DNA of 64,000 nucleotides, taken from NCBI GenBank assembly GCA_009363875.1, contig CM018692.1, forward strand, positions 90,982,137-91,046,136, read 5' to 3'. Below, in pieces: positions 9,185-22,402 of the stretch. Both the position numbers and the translations under genes were made by a program. A model generated the notes under the pieces. That model saw only the letters and a list, made by a program, of their open reading frames with translations. It did no database searches and was not told where the DNA came from. Position 1 is the first letter of the stretch. Every line of letters begins with the position of its first letter. Source of the stretch: Mikania micrantha. Its lineage: Eukaryota > Streptophyta > Magnoliopsida > Asterales > Asteraceae.

Positions 9185-12100
9185 TGTAACATCACTGTAC
9201 TTTAGGTTGTCCGTACATCCGTACATCCGTACGATTGTACTGTTACGACCTGAGATTTATTAATTATTAATGATTATGAATTACTGATTTTCACTACTGA
9301 TATTATCACTGTACTGGTATTCATGACTATGATTTATTATACGCGTAAACTACGGGAAGTTTAGTTGTAATTCAACTAAACAGGCTTGTAGTGTTTATCG
9401 CAGTGCCTTATTATTGATGATGATGAATTAATGGTCTGAGAATGGATTGGGATGGAACTAGGAGTTTGTTAGAGTCTGGTTACTAAACATAGTCAAGGAC
9501 CCATGGACATGGTTTATCGAAATAGCGGTGGGACGGTGGCTAGGGCAGTTGCGACTGACCCTTACATATGCCCTATATATATGCATATTTCGGTCTATCA
9601 TGGATGTGTCAGTGACTAGGGTTTAGTGGGTTTTGGTTTGGGAAAAATGATAATATTAAAGTTGTTAAATAATGGAAATTAATTACGCGAAGTGAGGTTA
9701 CGATCATTACTTAAACGCGAATGTTGATTCAGAAATATTAACTTAATAATGTATTCGCGTGAATGACGATTCACACGAATATAATTATTAAGGATAATAT
9801 TCTGAAACAATATTCCATAAATCGCAAATCGAATCGAAATACGGTACGAGCGTTGGATTCGCAAAGGTGACGATCTTTACGAATACGTACGCGAGTAACA
9901 TGTTTCGACGAGATAATTAAATAATATGGAACGATATTAAATTAATAAATAGAACTTAAAACGTTTATTAGGAATCACAACTTAAATCGTTTCGAATAAA
10001 TTTAATTATTAATTAATTGATTTATCGATAATGAGACGGAATCATTTTACGAAGCAATTTATTTAAAAACCATTTTATTTAAAACGAAACCTATTTATTT
10101 AAATGTTTTACGTGTTAAATATGTTTTACGTTAAAAATCGGACATTTATAATATTTTTATCGCGATAAAAACGGGACCGAGCACGTGGGGATAACACGCG
10201 TTATAAGAAAGACATCTTCTTTCTTTTTCTTCATTTCCACTCCTTCCTTTCTCTCTCTAAAAAGCAATTTCCGTCACTTTCTCTCTCTACAACTTCTCTC
10301 TACGATATCTCACTCGTTTCTCGACGGATTCACGAGATCTTGGCGCCCACGCGTTCGTGTGATCAAGGAGAACAAGTTGATACGAAGAAATCATACGTTT
10401 GAGCCACGGATCGAGGTAAATCTAAGTGTTTTCTTTCGGTTTTTGTTAAGAACTTCATAGGTGCGTGGATATCAAATCTTTAAACGATTTTAGGGTTTAC
10501 TTGGGTTGAACGAGTTAGTAATAGTTCATAGAGTGCCTTGACCGAACCCCTAACAGCCTAAGGACTCGAAGTTGCTGAGTTGAGAAGCTGGTTCGCGATC
10601 CAGCTTAGGCCGAACCCTGCATCAGCCCTTAGCCGAACCTTTTGGTCGGCCGAACCCTAGCTGCAACACCATTAGGATGCTTCATGAACCTCTGGCTCAC
10701 GAACCCTTGGAGTCTGCGAACCTTCTTTACACGGCCGAACCCTACTATTCTCACGAACCTTAGCATCAGCTCCGGCCACCATCACAACCCAGCCGAACCC
10801 TATGGTTTGACGAACCATAGTGAGGGCGAACCTGGGGGATGATAGACGAACCATGTGCCAGCTTGGGTCACGAACCCTTTTGTGTTGAGATGACCGAACC
10901 CTTACAAACGGGCGAACCCATCATGTAGGCGAACCCTAGGGTGACTAACCCTAAGCCGAACCTTTGGCTTTAGCCAAAAGGTTCGCTGCCCTCATTGGGT
11001 AACCGAACTGAACCTCATCAATTTAAATAGGTTAAGGGTAATGGGGAGCAAGGGTATGCACATACGCGCATAAATCTCTATACATGCATATGAAACGATA
11101 ATACTCACCACCTTTACTCTCTTTAACATAAGTTTTCTTAAACTATGGGGTTATACATATGTTGGGCTTAACGAGTAAACTTAATATTTCATATGGTTAA
11201 CTTAACTATTGTAATATAAAAACATAACATGGTTTTCAATAAACTAAATGGTGGTGAGCGATTAAACAGGATCATGTATAAAAACATAGATATGTATATG
11301 GCTAGGGTTAACACCTTTACATATACCTATCTAGGAGTGTATACATGAAATCCCAAGACTTGTCATTATTAGGTAATGATAAGAAACTATCAAGTTTGAA
11401 TTATAAACTAAGGATGGTTAGCTATGATATCTTAGTGAGTTATCTTAACTTGGATAATTAAATTAGTTAAAGACATGACTAAAAATTTAAGGAAAATAAA
11501 TATGGAAAATTAATTGAAATGATGTGCGTATATTCTTAAACCCAAAACACATATTAAATATAGGTTGATAGAGTTGTTTTGGCTTCAATTACGTGAGCGC
11601 GCATTATACGAGAACACTGATTCTAAGGACTTCAGGTGAGTTCTCATAACCTCCCTTTCTTTAAACTGTTTTTAGTTTTAAAACCCGGAGGTGAAACATG
11701 TATACCAAAATAAATATTATTTTGATAACACAAGGTTAATACCTGTTTATCAATATGATATTCACATTTGAAATTATCATTATTATGGGATTATCTCTTA
11801 TTATTTTATATCCATGTAAACATTGTTATTGACCTAGGTCAATAACAAAGATTACAAGTATTGTCACAAATCCCGAGAATCATCGCTCTTAACTTCGGTT
11901 AATTGCTTTGACATCGTGTATTGTCACGTGGATGGTTTCCACATCTGTGAATCATTGCCTTTGACTTCGGTTAATTGCTTTGACTTCATGTATTGTCACG
12001 TGGTTAGCGACCACTCCATGAATCATGTATTTAACTTATGTTAATTACATAATGATCATGTATAGTCACGAACATTATTGAAGAATATAAATGATGTGAT

Positions 12101-12723
12101 TGGTTGATTTGTTTGTGGATTGATTATCTATGTTTGATTATGATTATTTAGGGATTGATTATAACTGATTGATTATGTGATTATGTGATTGTGTATGTGT
12201 TTGGTTGTTGAATGGATGGATGTGTGTTGGATTATCTCATATAGGTACTCATATGGATTTTCTCAAGAAAATCATAAGTTTTATACTCGTTTTAAACAAA
12301 ACATTTTATAAAACCATTTTAAGCATAAACTTTCAAACTCATTTTACTAAAACATTTTTAAATATAAAAACTTATGATTACTCACCAACTACTTTTGTAG
12401 TTGACACTTGATTTCTTACATGTTTCAGGTGATGGAGACAAGTAGGATGAAGAGGATGATCTCTTCTATTTTGGACATCATCATCATATAGGATTCTTGG
12501 ACTTAGTTAATTAACTAAATTTCTGGCGATTAGAGTTTAGTTAGTGTAACTAAATCTTTTGTGTATTTGATGTATTTGATTCATGATGAACATGATTTTT
12601 GTGTAATTAATTTGATTAATGGAATGTTATGTGATGACTTGAATTAGATGCCCACGAGCTTTTGAACAATCTACACATCCCTCGTGGCATCCCGACGTTT
12701 CCGCCATCGGTCGGGGTGTTACA
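9185..12723 (+). repeat. Gypsy-1 5' LTR (3539 bp)
   Basis: Starts TGTAACATCACTG and ends GGGGTGTTACA. It contains stem-loop module A (arms 9511-9523 and 9587-9599), a GAACC-rich cluster (10560-11010), the GGTGAAACATG block (11690-11700), an ATTGCTTTGAC tandem (11860-12060), the LTR hairpin motif (12380-12429) and a GC hairpin at the very end. Open frames inside (for example near 10185-10460) are not genes. Confidence 0.95.
10545..11010. repeat. CGAACCC-rich cluster inside the Gypsy-1 LTR
   Basis: About 19 copies of GAACC, mostly as (C/G/A)CGAACCCT, with irregular 15-35 bp spacing. The same cluster lies at 20225-20690 in the 3' LTR, with one difference (CGAACC to CAAACC near 20453). Gene-like frames here are artefacts of the repeat. 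Confidence 0.75.
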
Positions 12724-12726
12724 GAT

Positions 12727-12739
12727 TGGTATCAGAGCC
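12727..12739 (+). other. Gypsy-1 primer-binding site
   Basis: TGGTATCAGAGCC, three bases after the 5' LTR, complementary to the 3' end of plant initiator tRNA-Met, the usual primer of this group. Confidence 0.92.
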
Positions 12740-14267
12740 TGGGTTATAGGGAATTAGGTTACTAGAAATGGTTGACCTAGTCTATAACCGTAGGATACCC
12801 TAGTATGAATAAATTCATACACTAGTTAGTATATTCAGGATTTCATGCTTATGTGTTTATTACATGTTAATTGAACTCCTGTTATACAACTGATATATAT
12901 ATGTTGCTTATTAATTTCTTGCTTACGTGTGCCCTAATGATTCGATAAGGACATGCACGTGGTGTATCGTAAAGGTGGTGGGATGTTGGCTAGGGCAGTT
13001 GCGACTGACCCTTACATATGCCCTATATATATACCATTTACGGTACATTAGGTGGATGTCAGTATTGAAGAATGTGGGAACTACCCGTTTGGGAAATTAC
13101 TTGCTTAGGAAATAAATTGTTTATGAATTACTTGCTTTAGGAATTATCTGTTTATATTGTAAACACCAGACAAGGACATACTCGTGGTATACTACAAAGG
13201 TGGTGGGACGGTGGCTGGGGCAGTTGCGACTGACCCCTACATATGCCCTATACATATACCATTTGTAGTATATCGGGGGTCTGTCAGTGTCAGGAACATA
13301 GGATACTACTAGGACCTTACTAGGAATGGTTGAGAGGATATGATTGTGGACCGTTGATGATATATTTGATGGATTGACTGGGATTGGTTCATGGATGATT
13401 ATACTTGATGAATATTTATAAACTCACTTATGAAACACACAGATTGGACACGTAGGGTGCATAGGATTAACGAAAGATAATGAGCGATTAGTGATGTGAT
13501 ATGGACTTGGGAGATGATATAGACACTTGATGATAATATAAACGCATAGTGATGATACTAACACTTAGTGATGGTATGGACACTGGATGAGATTAAACTA
13601 TAGGGAAGATATGAACACCTAGTGACAATAAGAGCACTTTGTGATGATATGAACCCTTATTAAAGATTATTGACATTGGGATTGACATGGATTTTAGTGA
13701 ACTTAGACAATTGGGGGAAACTTAATGTCAGGTGAACTTAGACATTAGGTGAACTTAAAAATAGGCAAGCCTACATGTCAGGTGAGCTTAGACATTAAGC
13801 AAACCTAACTGTCCAAGGGAACTAGAGATCACTTCACTCAAAATTATCCTACTAAGGATAAGGTTTGTGAAGTGAGATTTATGGTGAAATACATGACACA
13901 CTCTACACACTAGCAAGGGCATAATCGTGGTGCAATGGAACGGTGGTGGGACGGTGTAGGGGAGATTGCGATCTACCTCTGCATATGCCCTATATATAAG
14001 CTTGTTGCATTGCATTGGGAGGTTGTCAGTGTTAGTATAGAGTGAGGAATGTATAGGACTTAGGAATAGTTAGCTAGCACTAGTTATGACCAACTAGGAC
14101 ACTCAGTAAAATAATAGGGAATTATACACATTCTGAGTTTAATGACAGATAGGAGATAAATATAGTTCCTATATGAAATCCTAACTGCTTAAATAAACTC
14201 ATTTGACCATTGTTTGTATAACTTACGTTGTAAACGGTAGTAACATGTTTCTATTTCCTTCAGAAAC
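12740..14267 (+). other. Gypsy-1 untranslated leader with three stem-loop modules
   Basis: 1.5 kb with no convincing ORF. It carries three copies of a roughly 100-nt stem-loop module: B (arms 12963-12973 / 13037-13047), C (13187-13198 / 13262-13273) and D (13931-13940 / 14005-14014). A further copy sits in each LTR. Between B-C and D are AT-rich low-complexity repeats built on 'CACTTAGTGATGATA' and 'GGTGAACTTAGACATTAG' units. Such a leader would hold packaging and dimerisation signals. Confidence 0.8.
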
Positions 14268-17200
14268 ATGCCGCCTCGCCGTCACAACGAAGATGACTCG
14301 AACAATGGGGATGCTAACCACGGTAATGCCAACTCCGGCATACAAGAGTTAGCCACACTTATTTCTGGATTGGTGAACCAGTTGACTCAGGCCAACCAGA
14401 ACATCAACCAGAACCGAGGTGGTGCAAACCAGACAACTTGCACGTTCAAACACTTCAATTCCTGTAATCCCCTGAAATTTACGGGTGCTGAATCAGCCAC
14501 TGGTCTGCTGCAGTGGTTTGAGAGTATGGAGAACACCTTCATCAACAGCGAATGCCCCGAGAATCTGAAAGTTCGCTACGCCACCAGTGTTTTCCAAAAG
14601 AGAGCACTAACTTGGTGGAATGGGGAAAAGCGAACTAGGGGAGTGGATGCTGCCTTAGCTTTGACATGGACAGAGGTCAAGAACCTGATGACCACTGAAT
14701 TCTGTCCTCGGAGCGAGATGAGGAAACTGGAGACTGAGTTCTGGGAGCTCAAGCAGGATAGCGGGGAGAACGTTATCTATAATACTCAGTTCCATGAGTA
14801 TAGTCTACTGGTGCCTCATATGGTGACACCCTTGGATAGGGCGATTGAGAAATATATCGGCGGGCTGCCGGTACAGATTCAGGATACGGTCTACGGGAGT
14901 AATCCCAAAACACTGGAGGCTGCTATCCGTCTATCTGCAACTCTTACTGATAACCACGTGAAGAATGGAACACTCACTAGGAGAGGATACAAGAAGACTG
15001 ACACCAAGACTACTGCAAAGGAAGTCAAAGCTGAAGTCAAGTCTGAAGCTGCTAGCTCGTCCAAAAGCAGCAACAAGAAGAGAAAGAATAGGAACTTCAT
15101 GGTAACTGTACCTGCTGCGAAGTCTGCGCAGCAATCATCAAACAATTCTGCTGCAAGAAGTTACACTGGGAATACTCCCCAATGTAATACTTGCAGGTAT
15201 CATCACGCACCTAACTTGCCATGTCGCGTCTGCAACAACTGTGGCAAGTTTGGGCACTATGCTAATGTTTGTAGGAGTGCATTGCAAGCACAAAGGATGC
15301 AACATGCACCGCTTGCACTGCCAGCTCCTCATGCTCAACCTATTCCGGCTGTACCCATTCGCCAGGTACCTCAAGCACAGGCAAGGGCTTGTTATGAATG
15401 TGGTGAAGTGGGTCACTTCAGGAATCAATGCCCAAAGTTGACCGGGAATAATCAAAGGGTGGCAAGAGGCCGGGCTTTTCAACTGAATGCTCCAGCTGCT
15501 CAAGCCAACCAGGATGTGGTCAACGGTACATTTCTGATCAACAACTCTTATGCATCTGTCTTATTTGATTCTGGTGCCGATAGGAGTTTTGTTTCATATG
15601 ATTTTGAATGCTTGCTTGGTAGAACACGTACATACTTAGATAAACCGTTCAATGTGGAGGTGGCTGACGGAAACACTGTTGATATTGACACTATTATCGT
15701 TGGATGTACGGTGAACTTAAATGATCACGTTTTCCCAATTGATCTCATACCTATGCATCTTGGTAGCTTCGATGTTATCATAGGCATGGATTGGTTGGCC
15801 ACCCACAGAGCGGAGATTGTTTGTCATGAGAAATATATTCGTATTCCTTTAGCTTCGGGTGAAACTTTGAGAATATTTGGAGAAACTGCTAGTAGAGGTC
15901 TTAAGCTGATGTCTTGCATAAAAGCACATAAGTACCTTAGGAAGAAATGTATAGCCTTCTTAGCACACATTGTGGAGAAGAAAGAGAAAGAAAAGAGAAT
16001 TGAAGATGTTCCGGTGATACGAGATTTTCCAGAAGTCTTTCCAGACGATTTACCGGGTCTTCCACCAGAACGTTAAGTTGAGTTTCGGATCGACTTAGTA
16101 CCTGGTGCGAACCCAGTCGCCAAAGCTCCTTATAGACTTGCGCCTTCGGAGTTACAAGAACTGGCGAGTCAGCTGCAAGAACTAACCGATAAAGGATTTA
16201 TTCGTCCGAGCCATTCACCATGGGGTGCACCGGTCTTGTTTGTCAAGAAAAAGGACGGGTCATTCCGAATGTGTATCGATTACCGCGAATTGAACAAACT
16301 CACAATTAAGAATCGATATCCACTTCCGCGCATCGATGATCTCTTCGATCAGCTTCAAGGCTCGGCATGGTTTTCAAAGATCGATTTGAGGTCTGGATAT
16401 CATCAGCTTCGCGTGCATGAGGATGATATTCCCAAGACTGCTTTCAGAACAAGATACGGCCACTATGAATTTCTGGTAATGCCTTTCGGCCTTACCAATG
16501 CACCTGCGGTTTTCATGGACCTCATGAACCGTGTTTGCAGGCCATACTTGGATAAATTTGTGATTGTTTTCATTGATGATATTCTGATCTACTCAAAGAC
16601 GAAAGAAGAACATGAGAAACACCTTAAGTTGGTTTTGGAGATCCTAAGAGAGGAGCGACTGTATGCCAAATTCGCTAAATGTGAATTTTGGCTTAAAGAA
16701 GTTCAATTCTTGGGACACATAGTCAACGAATATGGTGTACACGTAGATCCTGCAAAGATTGATGCCGTGAAGAATTGGAGTACACCGAAGACACCGACGG
16801 AGATTCGATCGTTTCTTGGACTTGCTGGTTACTATCGGCGATTCATATCGAATTTCTCCAGGATTGTTGTCCCTCTCACTGCTTTGACTCAGAAGAATAG
16901 GCCATATGAGTGGGGACCAAAGCAAGAAGAGGCATTTCAGACTCTGAAGCAGAAACTTTGTGATGCTCCTGTCTTGACATTGCCTGATGGAAACGATGAT
17001 TTTGTGGTTTATTGTGATGCATCCAACCTAGGTCTCGGTTGTGTTCTCATGCAACGGGGAAAGGTTGTGGCTTATGCATCAAGACAATTGAAAATTCATG
17101 AGAAGAACTACACTACACACGACTTGGAACTTGGTGCAGTCGTGTTTGCTTTGAAGATATGGAGACATTATCTTTATGGCACTAAGTGTGTAGTGTTCAC

Positions 17201-18830
17201 TGATCATAAAAGTCTGCAACATATTCTCAATCAGAAAGAGCTTAACATGAGACAACGGAGATGGGTTGAATTGTTAAATGATTATGACTGTGAAATTCGC
17301 TACCATCCTGGTAAAGCGAATGTAGTAGCAGATGCGCTTAGTCGCAAAAGTCAAGTTCAGATTCATAGTGTCCGGGTGCACGCTAATCTCCGTAATGATG
17401 TTCTCACAGCCCAACAACACTCATTAGCTCAAGATAACTTGAAAAATGAGATGTCTTGTGGGGTTGAGATATTATTGGAAACTAAGGATGACGGGTTGAT
17501 GTATTATTTGAATCGGTTGTGGATACCGAATAGGGGTGATCTAAGAATGCTGATTATGGATGAAGCTCATAAATCTCGTTACTCAATCCATCCGGGCTCT
17601 GATAAGATGTATCAAGACCTTAGGGGCTTGTACTGGTGGCCTGGAATGAAGAAGGATATTGCTGAGTATGTGTCTAAGTGCCTGAACTGCGCCAAAGTCA
17701 AGGCAGAACATCAGCGACCTTCAGGATTGTTATTACAACCAGAGATACCGATGTGGAAGTGAGAGAATATATCCATGGATTTCATTACTAAACTCCCACG
17801 GACCGCAAATGGTAAAGATAGTATCTGGGTAATTGTTGACAGATTGACCAAGTCGGCTCATTTCTTACCGATACGCGAAACTTACCCTGTGCGGAAGTTA
17901 GCTCGTATCTACATTGATGAGATCATTAGTCGACATGGTATTCCCTTAAGCATAATATCGGACCGTGATGCTCGTTTCACGGCACGATTTTGGGAATCAC
18001 TTCATGAAGCGTTTGGAACAAGACTGGATCTTAGCACTGCTTATCATCCTCAAACGGATGGTCAAACGGAGCGAACGATTCAAACATTAGAAGACATGTT
18101 GAGAGCTTGTGTCATCGATTTCGGTGGCAATTGGGATAGCCATCTACCATTGGTTGAGTTCTCGTATAACAACAGTTATCACGCGAGCATTGGTATGGCG
18201 CCGTTTGAAGCTCTTTATGGCAGGAAATGTCGGTCACCTATTTGTTGGACCGAGGTCGGCGATACGCAGATTACTGGTCCCGAGATTATTCAGGAAACGA
18301 CTGACAAGATCCGCCAGATCCGTGACAATCTGTTAGCTGCTCGCAGTCGACAGAAAAGCTACGCGGATAAACGAAGAAAACCTCTAGAGTTTGAAGTGGG
18401 AGATATGGTATTACTCAAGGTGTCGCCTTGGAAGGGCGTTGTTCGATTTGGGAAAAAGGGGAAGCTTGCTCCACGATACGTTGGCCCTTTTAAGATCCTT
18501 GAAAGGATTGGGAAGGTTGCTTACAAATTGGAACTTCCTCCTGAACTTAGTAATGTGCATCCAACGTTTCACGTGTCCAATCTAAGAAAGTGCTTAGCTG
18601 ATCAGGATCTTCAGGTGCCACTCGATGACATCCGCATCGATGATACCATGCACTTCGTTGAAAAACCAGTGGAGATTATGGATCGTGAGATTAAACAGCT
18701 CAAACGCAGTAGAATTCCAATTGTCAAAGTACGTTGGGAATCGAAACGGGGTCCAGAATTCACATGGGAGCGGGAAGATCAGATGAAGCTTAAGTACCCA
18801 CATTTATTTACTACGGTCACTTCAAGTTGA
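14268..18830 (+). pseudogene. Gypsy-1 gag-pol polyprotein with two nonsense codons
   Basis: One frame of about 1520 codons. Gag (about 1-410) contains a retrotransposon gag core (ALTWWNGEKR, EFWELKQDSGENV) and two CCHC knuckles: CNNCGKFGHYANVC near residue 322 and CYECGEVGHFRNQC near 374. Protease has the DSGADRSFV active site near 431. Reverse transcriptase carries FIDDILIYS near 767, RNase H starts YCDASNLGLGCVL near 913, and integrase has an HHCC finger near 1107-1145 and a DDE core (MDFITKLPRT, DRDARFT, QTERTIQ). A chromodomain-like tail ends in TWEREDQMK..YPHLF. The frame is stopped by TAA at 16074-16076 (a Gln in Gypsy-2, CAA to TAA) and TGA at 17760-17762 (a Trp in Gypsy-2, TGG to TGA). 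Otherwise the frame is intact. The final TGA overlaps the hairpin before the polypurine tract. Confidence 0.95.
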
Positions 18831-18847
18831 ATTTCGGGACGAAATTC
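18829..18847 (+). other. Hairpin before the Gypsy-1 polypurine tract
   Basis: GAATTTCG-GGA-CGAAATTC: a perfect 8-bp inverted repeat around a GGA triloop. Its first two bases are the last two of the polyprotein stop codon (18828-18830). Counterparts lie at 29011-29029, 46641-46659 and 47119-47137. Confidence 0.85.
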
Positions 18848-18851
18848 CTCT

Positions 18852-18864
18852 AACTAGGGGAGAC
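18852..18864 (+). other. Gypsy-1 polypurine tract
   Basis: AACTAGGGGAGAC directly before the 3' LTR. Standard primer for plus-strand synthesis; interrupted by two pyrimidines but with a GGGGAGA core as in the related elements. Confidence 0.85.
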
Positions 18865-21800
18865 TGTAACATCACTGTACTTTAGGTTGTCCGTACATCC
18901 GTACATCCGTACGATTGTACTGTTACGACCTGAGATTTATTAATTATTAATGATTATGAATTACTGATTTTCACTACTGATATTATCACTGTACTGGTAT
19001 GCATGACTATGATTTATTATACGCGTAAACTACGGGAAGTTTAGTTGTAATTCAACTAAACAGGCTTGTAGTGTTTATCGCAGTGCCTTATTATTGATGA
19101 TGATGAATTAATGGTCTGAGAATGGATTGGGATGGAACTAGGAGTTTGTTAGAGTCTGGTTACTAAACATAGTCAAGGACCCATGGACATGGTTTATCGA
19201 AATAGCGGTGGGACGGTGGCTAGGGCAGTTGCGACTGACCCTTACATATGCCCTATATATATGCATATTTCGGTCTATCATGGATGTGTCAGTGACTAGG
19301 GTTTAGTGGGTTTTGGTTTGGGAAAAATGATAATATTAAAGTTGTTAAATAATGGAAATTAATTACGCGAAGTGAGGTTACGATCATTACTTAAACGCGA
19401 ATGTTGATTCAGAAATATTAACTTAATAATGTATTCGCGTGAATGACGATTCACACGAATATAATTATTAAGGATAATATTCTGAAACAATATTCCATAA
19501 ATCGCAAATCGAATCGAAATACGGTACGAGCGTTGGATTCGCAAAGGTGACGATCTTTACGAATACGTACGCGAGTAACATGTTTCGACGAGATAATTAA
19601 ATAATATGGAACGATATTAAATTAATAAATAGAACTTAAAACGTTTATTAGGAATCACAACTTAAATCGTTTCGAATAAATTTAATTATTAATTAATTGA
19701 TTTATCGATAATGAGACGGAATCATTTTACGAAGCAATTTATTTAAAAACCATTTTATTTAAAACGAAACCTATTTATTTAAATGTTTTACGTGTTAAAT
19801 ATGTTTTACGTTAAAAATCGGACATTTATAATATTTTTATCGCGATAAAAACGGGACCGAGCACGTGGGGATAACACGCGTTATAAGAAAGACATCTTCT
19901 TTCTTTTTCTTCATTTCCACTCCTTCCTTTCTCTCTCTAAAAAGCAATTTCCGTCACTTTCTCTCTCTACAACTTCTCTCTACGATATCTCACTCGTTTC
20001 TCGACGGATTCACGAGATCTTGGCGCCCACGCGTTCGTGTGATCAAGGAGAACAAGTTGATACGAAGAAATCATACGTTTGAGCCACGGATCGAGGTAAA
20101 TCTAAGTGTTTTCTTTCGGTTTTTGTTAAGAACTTCATAGGTGCGTGGATATCAAATCTTTAAACGATTTTAGGGTTTACTTGGGTTGAACGAGTTAGTA
20201 ATAGTTCATAGAGTGCCTTGACCGAACCCCTAACAGCCTAAGGACTCGAAGTTGCTGAGTTGAGAAGCTGGTTCGCGATCCAGCTTAGGCCGAACCCTGC
20301 ATCAGCCCTTAGCCGAACCTTTTGGTCGGCCGAACCCTAGCTGCAACACCATTAGGATGCTTCATGAACCTCTGGCTCACGAACCCTTGGAGTCTGCGAA
20401 CCTTCTTTACACGGCCGAACCCTACTATTCTCACAAACCTTAGCATCAGCTCCGGCCACCATCACAACCCAGCCGAACCCTATGGTTTGACGAACCATAG
20501 TGAGGGCGAACCTGGGGGATGATAGACGAACCATGTGCCAGCTTGGGTCACGAACCCTTTTGTGTTGAGATGACCGAACCCTTACAAACGGGCGAACCCA
20601 TCATGTAGGCGAACCCTAGGGTGACTAACCCTAAGCCGAACCTTTGGCTTTAGCCAAAAGGTTCGCTGCCCTCATTGGGTAACCGAACTGAACCTCATCA
20701 ATTTAAATAGGTTAAGGGTAATGGGGAGCAAGGGTATGCACATACGCGCATAAATCTCTATACATGCATATGAAACGATAATACTCACCACCTTTACTCT
20801 CTTTAACATAAGTTTTCTTAAACTATGGGGTTATACATATGTTGGGCTTAACGAGTAAACTTAATATTTCATATGGTTAACTTAACTATTGTAATATAAA
20901 AACATAACATGGTTTTCAATAAACTAAATGGTGGTGAGCGATTAAACAGGATCATGTATAAAAACATAGATATGTATATGGCTAGGGTTAACACCTTTAC
21001 ATATACCTATCTAGGAGTGTATACATGAAATCCCAAGACTTGTCATTATTAGGTAATGATAAGAAACTATCAAGTTTGAATTATAAACTAAGGATGGTTA
21101 GTTATGATATCTTAGTGAGTTATCTTAACTTGGATAATTAAATTAGTTAAAGACATGACTAAAAATTTAAGGAAAATAAATATGGAAAATTAATTGAAAT
21201 GATGTGCGTATATTCTTAAACCCAAAACACATATTAAATATAGGTTGATAGAGTTGTTTTGGCTTCAATTACGTGAGCGCGCGTTATACGAGAACACTGA
21301 TTCTAAGGACTTCAGGTGAGTTCTCATAACCTCCCTTTCTTTAAACTGTTTTTAGTTTTAAAACCCGGAGGTGAAACATGTATACCAAAATAAATATTAT
21401 TTTGATAACACAAGGTTAATACCTGTTTATCAATATGATATTCACATTTGAAATTATCATTATTATGGGATTATCTCTTATTATTTTATATCCATGTAAA
21501 CATTGTTATTGACCTAGGTCAATAACAAAGATTACAAGTATTGTCACAAATCCCGAGAATCATCGCTCTTAACTTCGGTTAATTGCTTTGACATCGTGTA
21601 TTGTCACGTGGATGGTTTCCACATCTGTGAATCATTGCCTTTGACTTCGGTTAATTGCTTTGACTTCATGTATTGTCACGTGGTTAGCGACCACTCCATG
21701 AATCATGTATTTAACTTATGTTAATTACATAATGATCATGTATAGTCACGAACATTATTGAAGAATATAAATGATGTGATTGGTTGATTTGTTTGTGGAT

Positions 21801-22402
21801 TGATTATCTATGTTTGATTATGATTATTTAGGGATTGATTATAACTGATTGATTATGTGATTATGTGATTGTGTATGTGTTTGGTTGTTGAATGGATGGA
21901 TGTGTGTTGGATTATCTCATATAGGTACTCATATGGATTTTCTCAAGAAAATCATAAGTTTTATACTCGTTTTAAACAAAACATTTTATAAAACCATTTT
22001 AAGCATAAACTTTCAAACTCATTTTACTAAAACATTTTTAAAATAAAAACTTATGATTACTCACCAACTACTTTTGTAGTTGACACTTGATTTCTTACAT
22101 GTTTCAGGTGATGGAGACAAGTAGGATGAAGAGGATGATCTCTTCTATTTTGGACATCATCATCATATAGGATTCTTGGACTTAGTTAATTAACTAAATT
22201 TCTGGCGATTAGAGTTTAGTTAGTGTAACTAAATCTTTTGTGTATTTGATGTATTTGATTCATGATGAACATGATTTTTGTGTAATTAATTTGATTAATG
22301 GAATGTTATGTGATGACTTGAATTAGATGCCCACGAGCTTTTGAACAATCTACACATCCCTCGTGGCATCCCGACGTTTCCGCCATCGGTCGGGGTGTTA
22401 CA
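18865..22402 (+). repeat. Gypsy-1 3' LTR (3538 bp)
   Basis: Differences from the 5' LTR seen by eye: T/G near 9320/19000, G/A near 10774/20454, C/T near 11422/21102, A/G near 11623/21303, and one base missing near 22041. The LTR hairpin motif is at 22059-22108 and stem-loop module A at about 19191-19279. Confidence 0.95.

Larger units (their letters stand above)
9185..22402 (+). mobile_element. Gypsy-1: full-length Ty3/Gypsy (Tekay-like chromovirus) retrotransposon
   Basis: A 13,218-bp element with two near-identical 3.5-kb LTRs (TGTAAC...GTTACA), a tRNA-Met primer site, a 1.5-kb non-coding leader, a single-frame gag-protease-RT-RNase H-integrase polyprotein and a polypurine tract. It is flanked by the 5-bp duplication TTACC. 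Integrase after RNase H places it in Ty3/Gypsy. A chromodomain-like C-terminus and long LTRs suit the Tekay/Del group. By eye the two LTRs differ by about four substitutions and one 1-bp indel in 3.54 kb, so insertion is recent. Two in-frame stops make the copy non-autonomous. Confidence 0.95.

Noticed and set aside
10185..10842. Open frames in the Gypsy-1 LTRs (also at 19865-20522)
   Set aside because: No codon pattern or homology. Identical copies in both LTRs merely reflect LTR identity.
12963..14014. Leader modules as hammerhead or twister ribozymes
   Set aside because: No CTGATGA / GAAA hammerhead core, and the twister core could not be matched by eye; kept only as a structured module.
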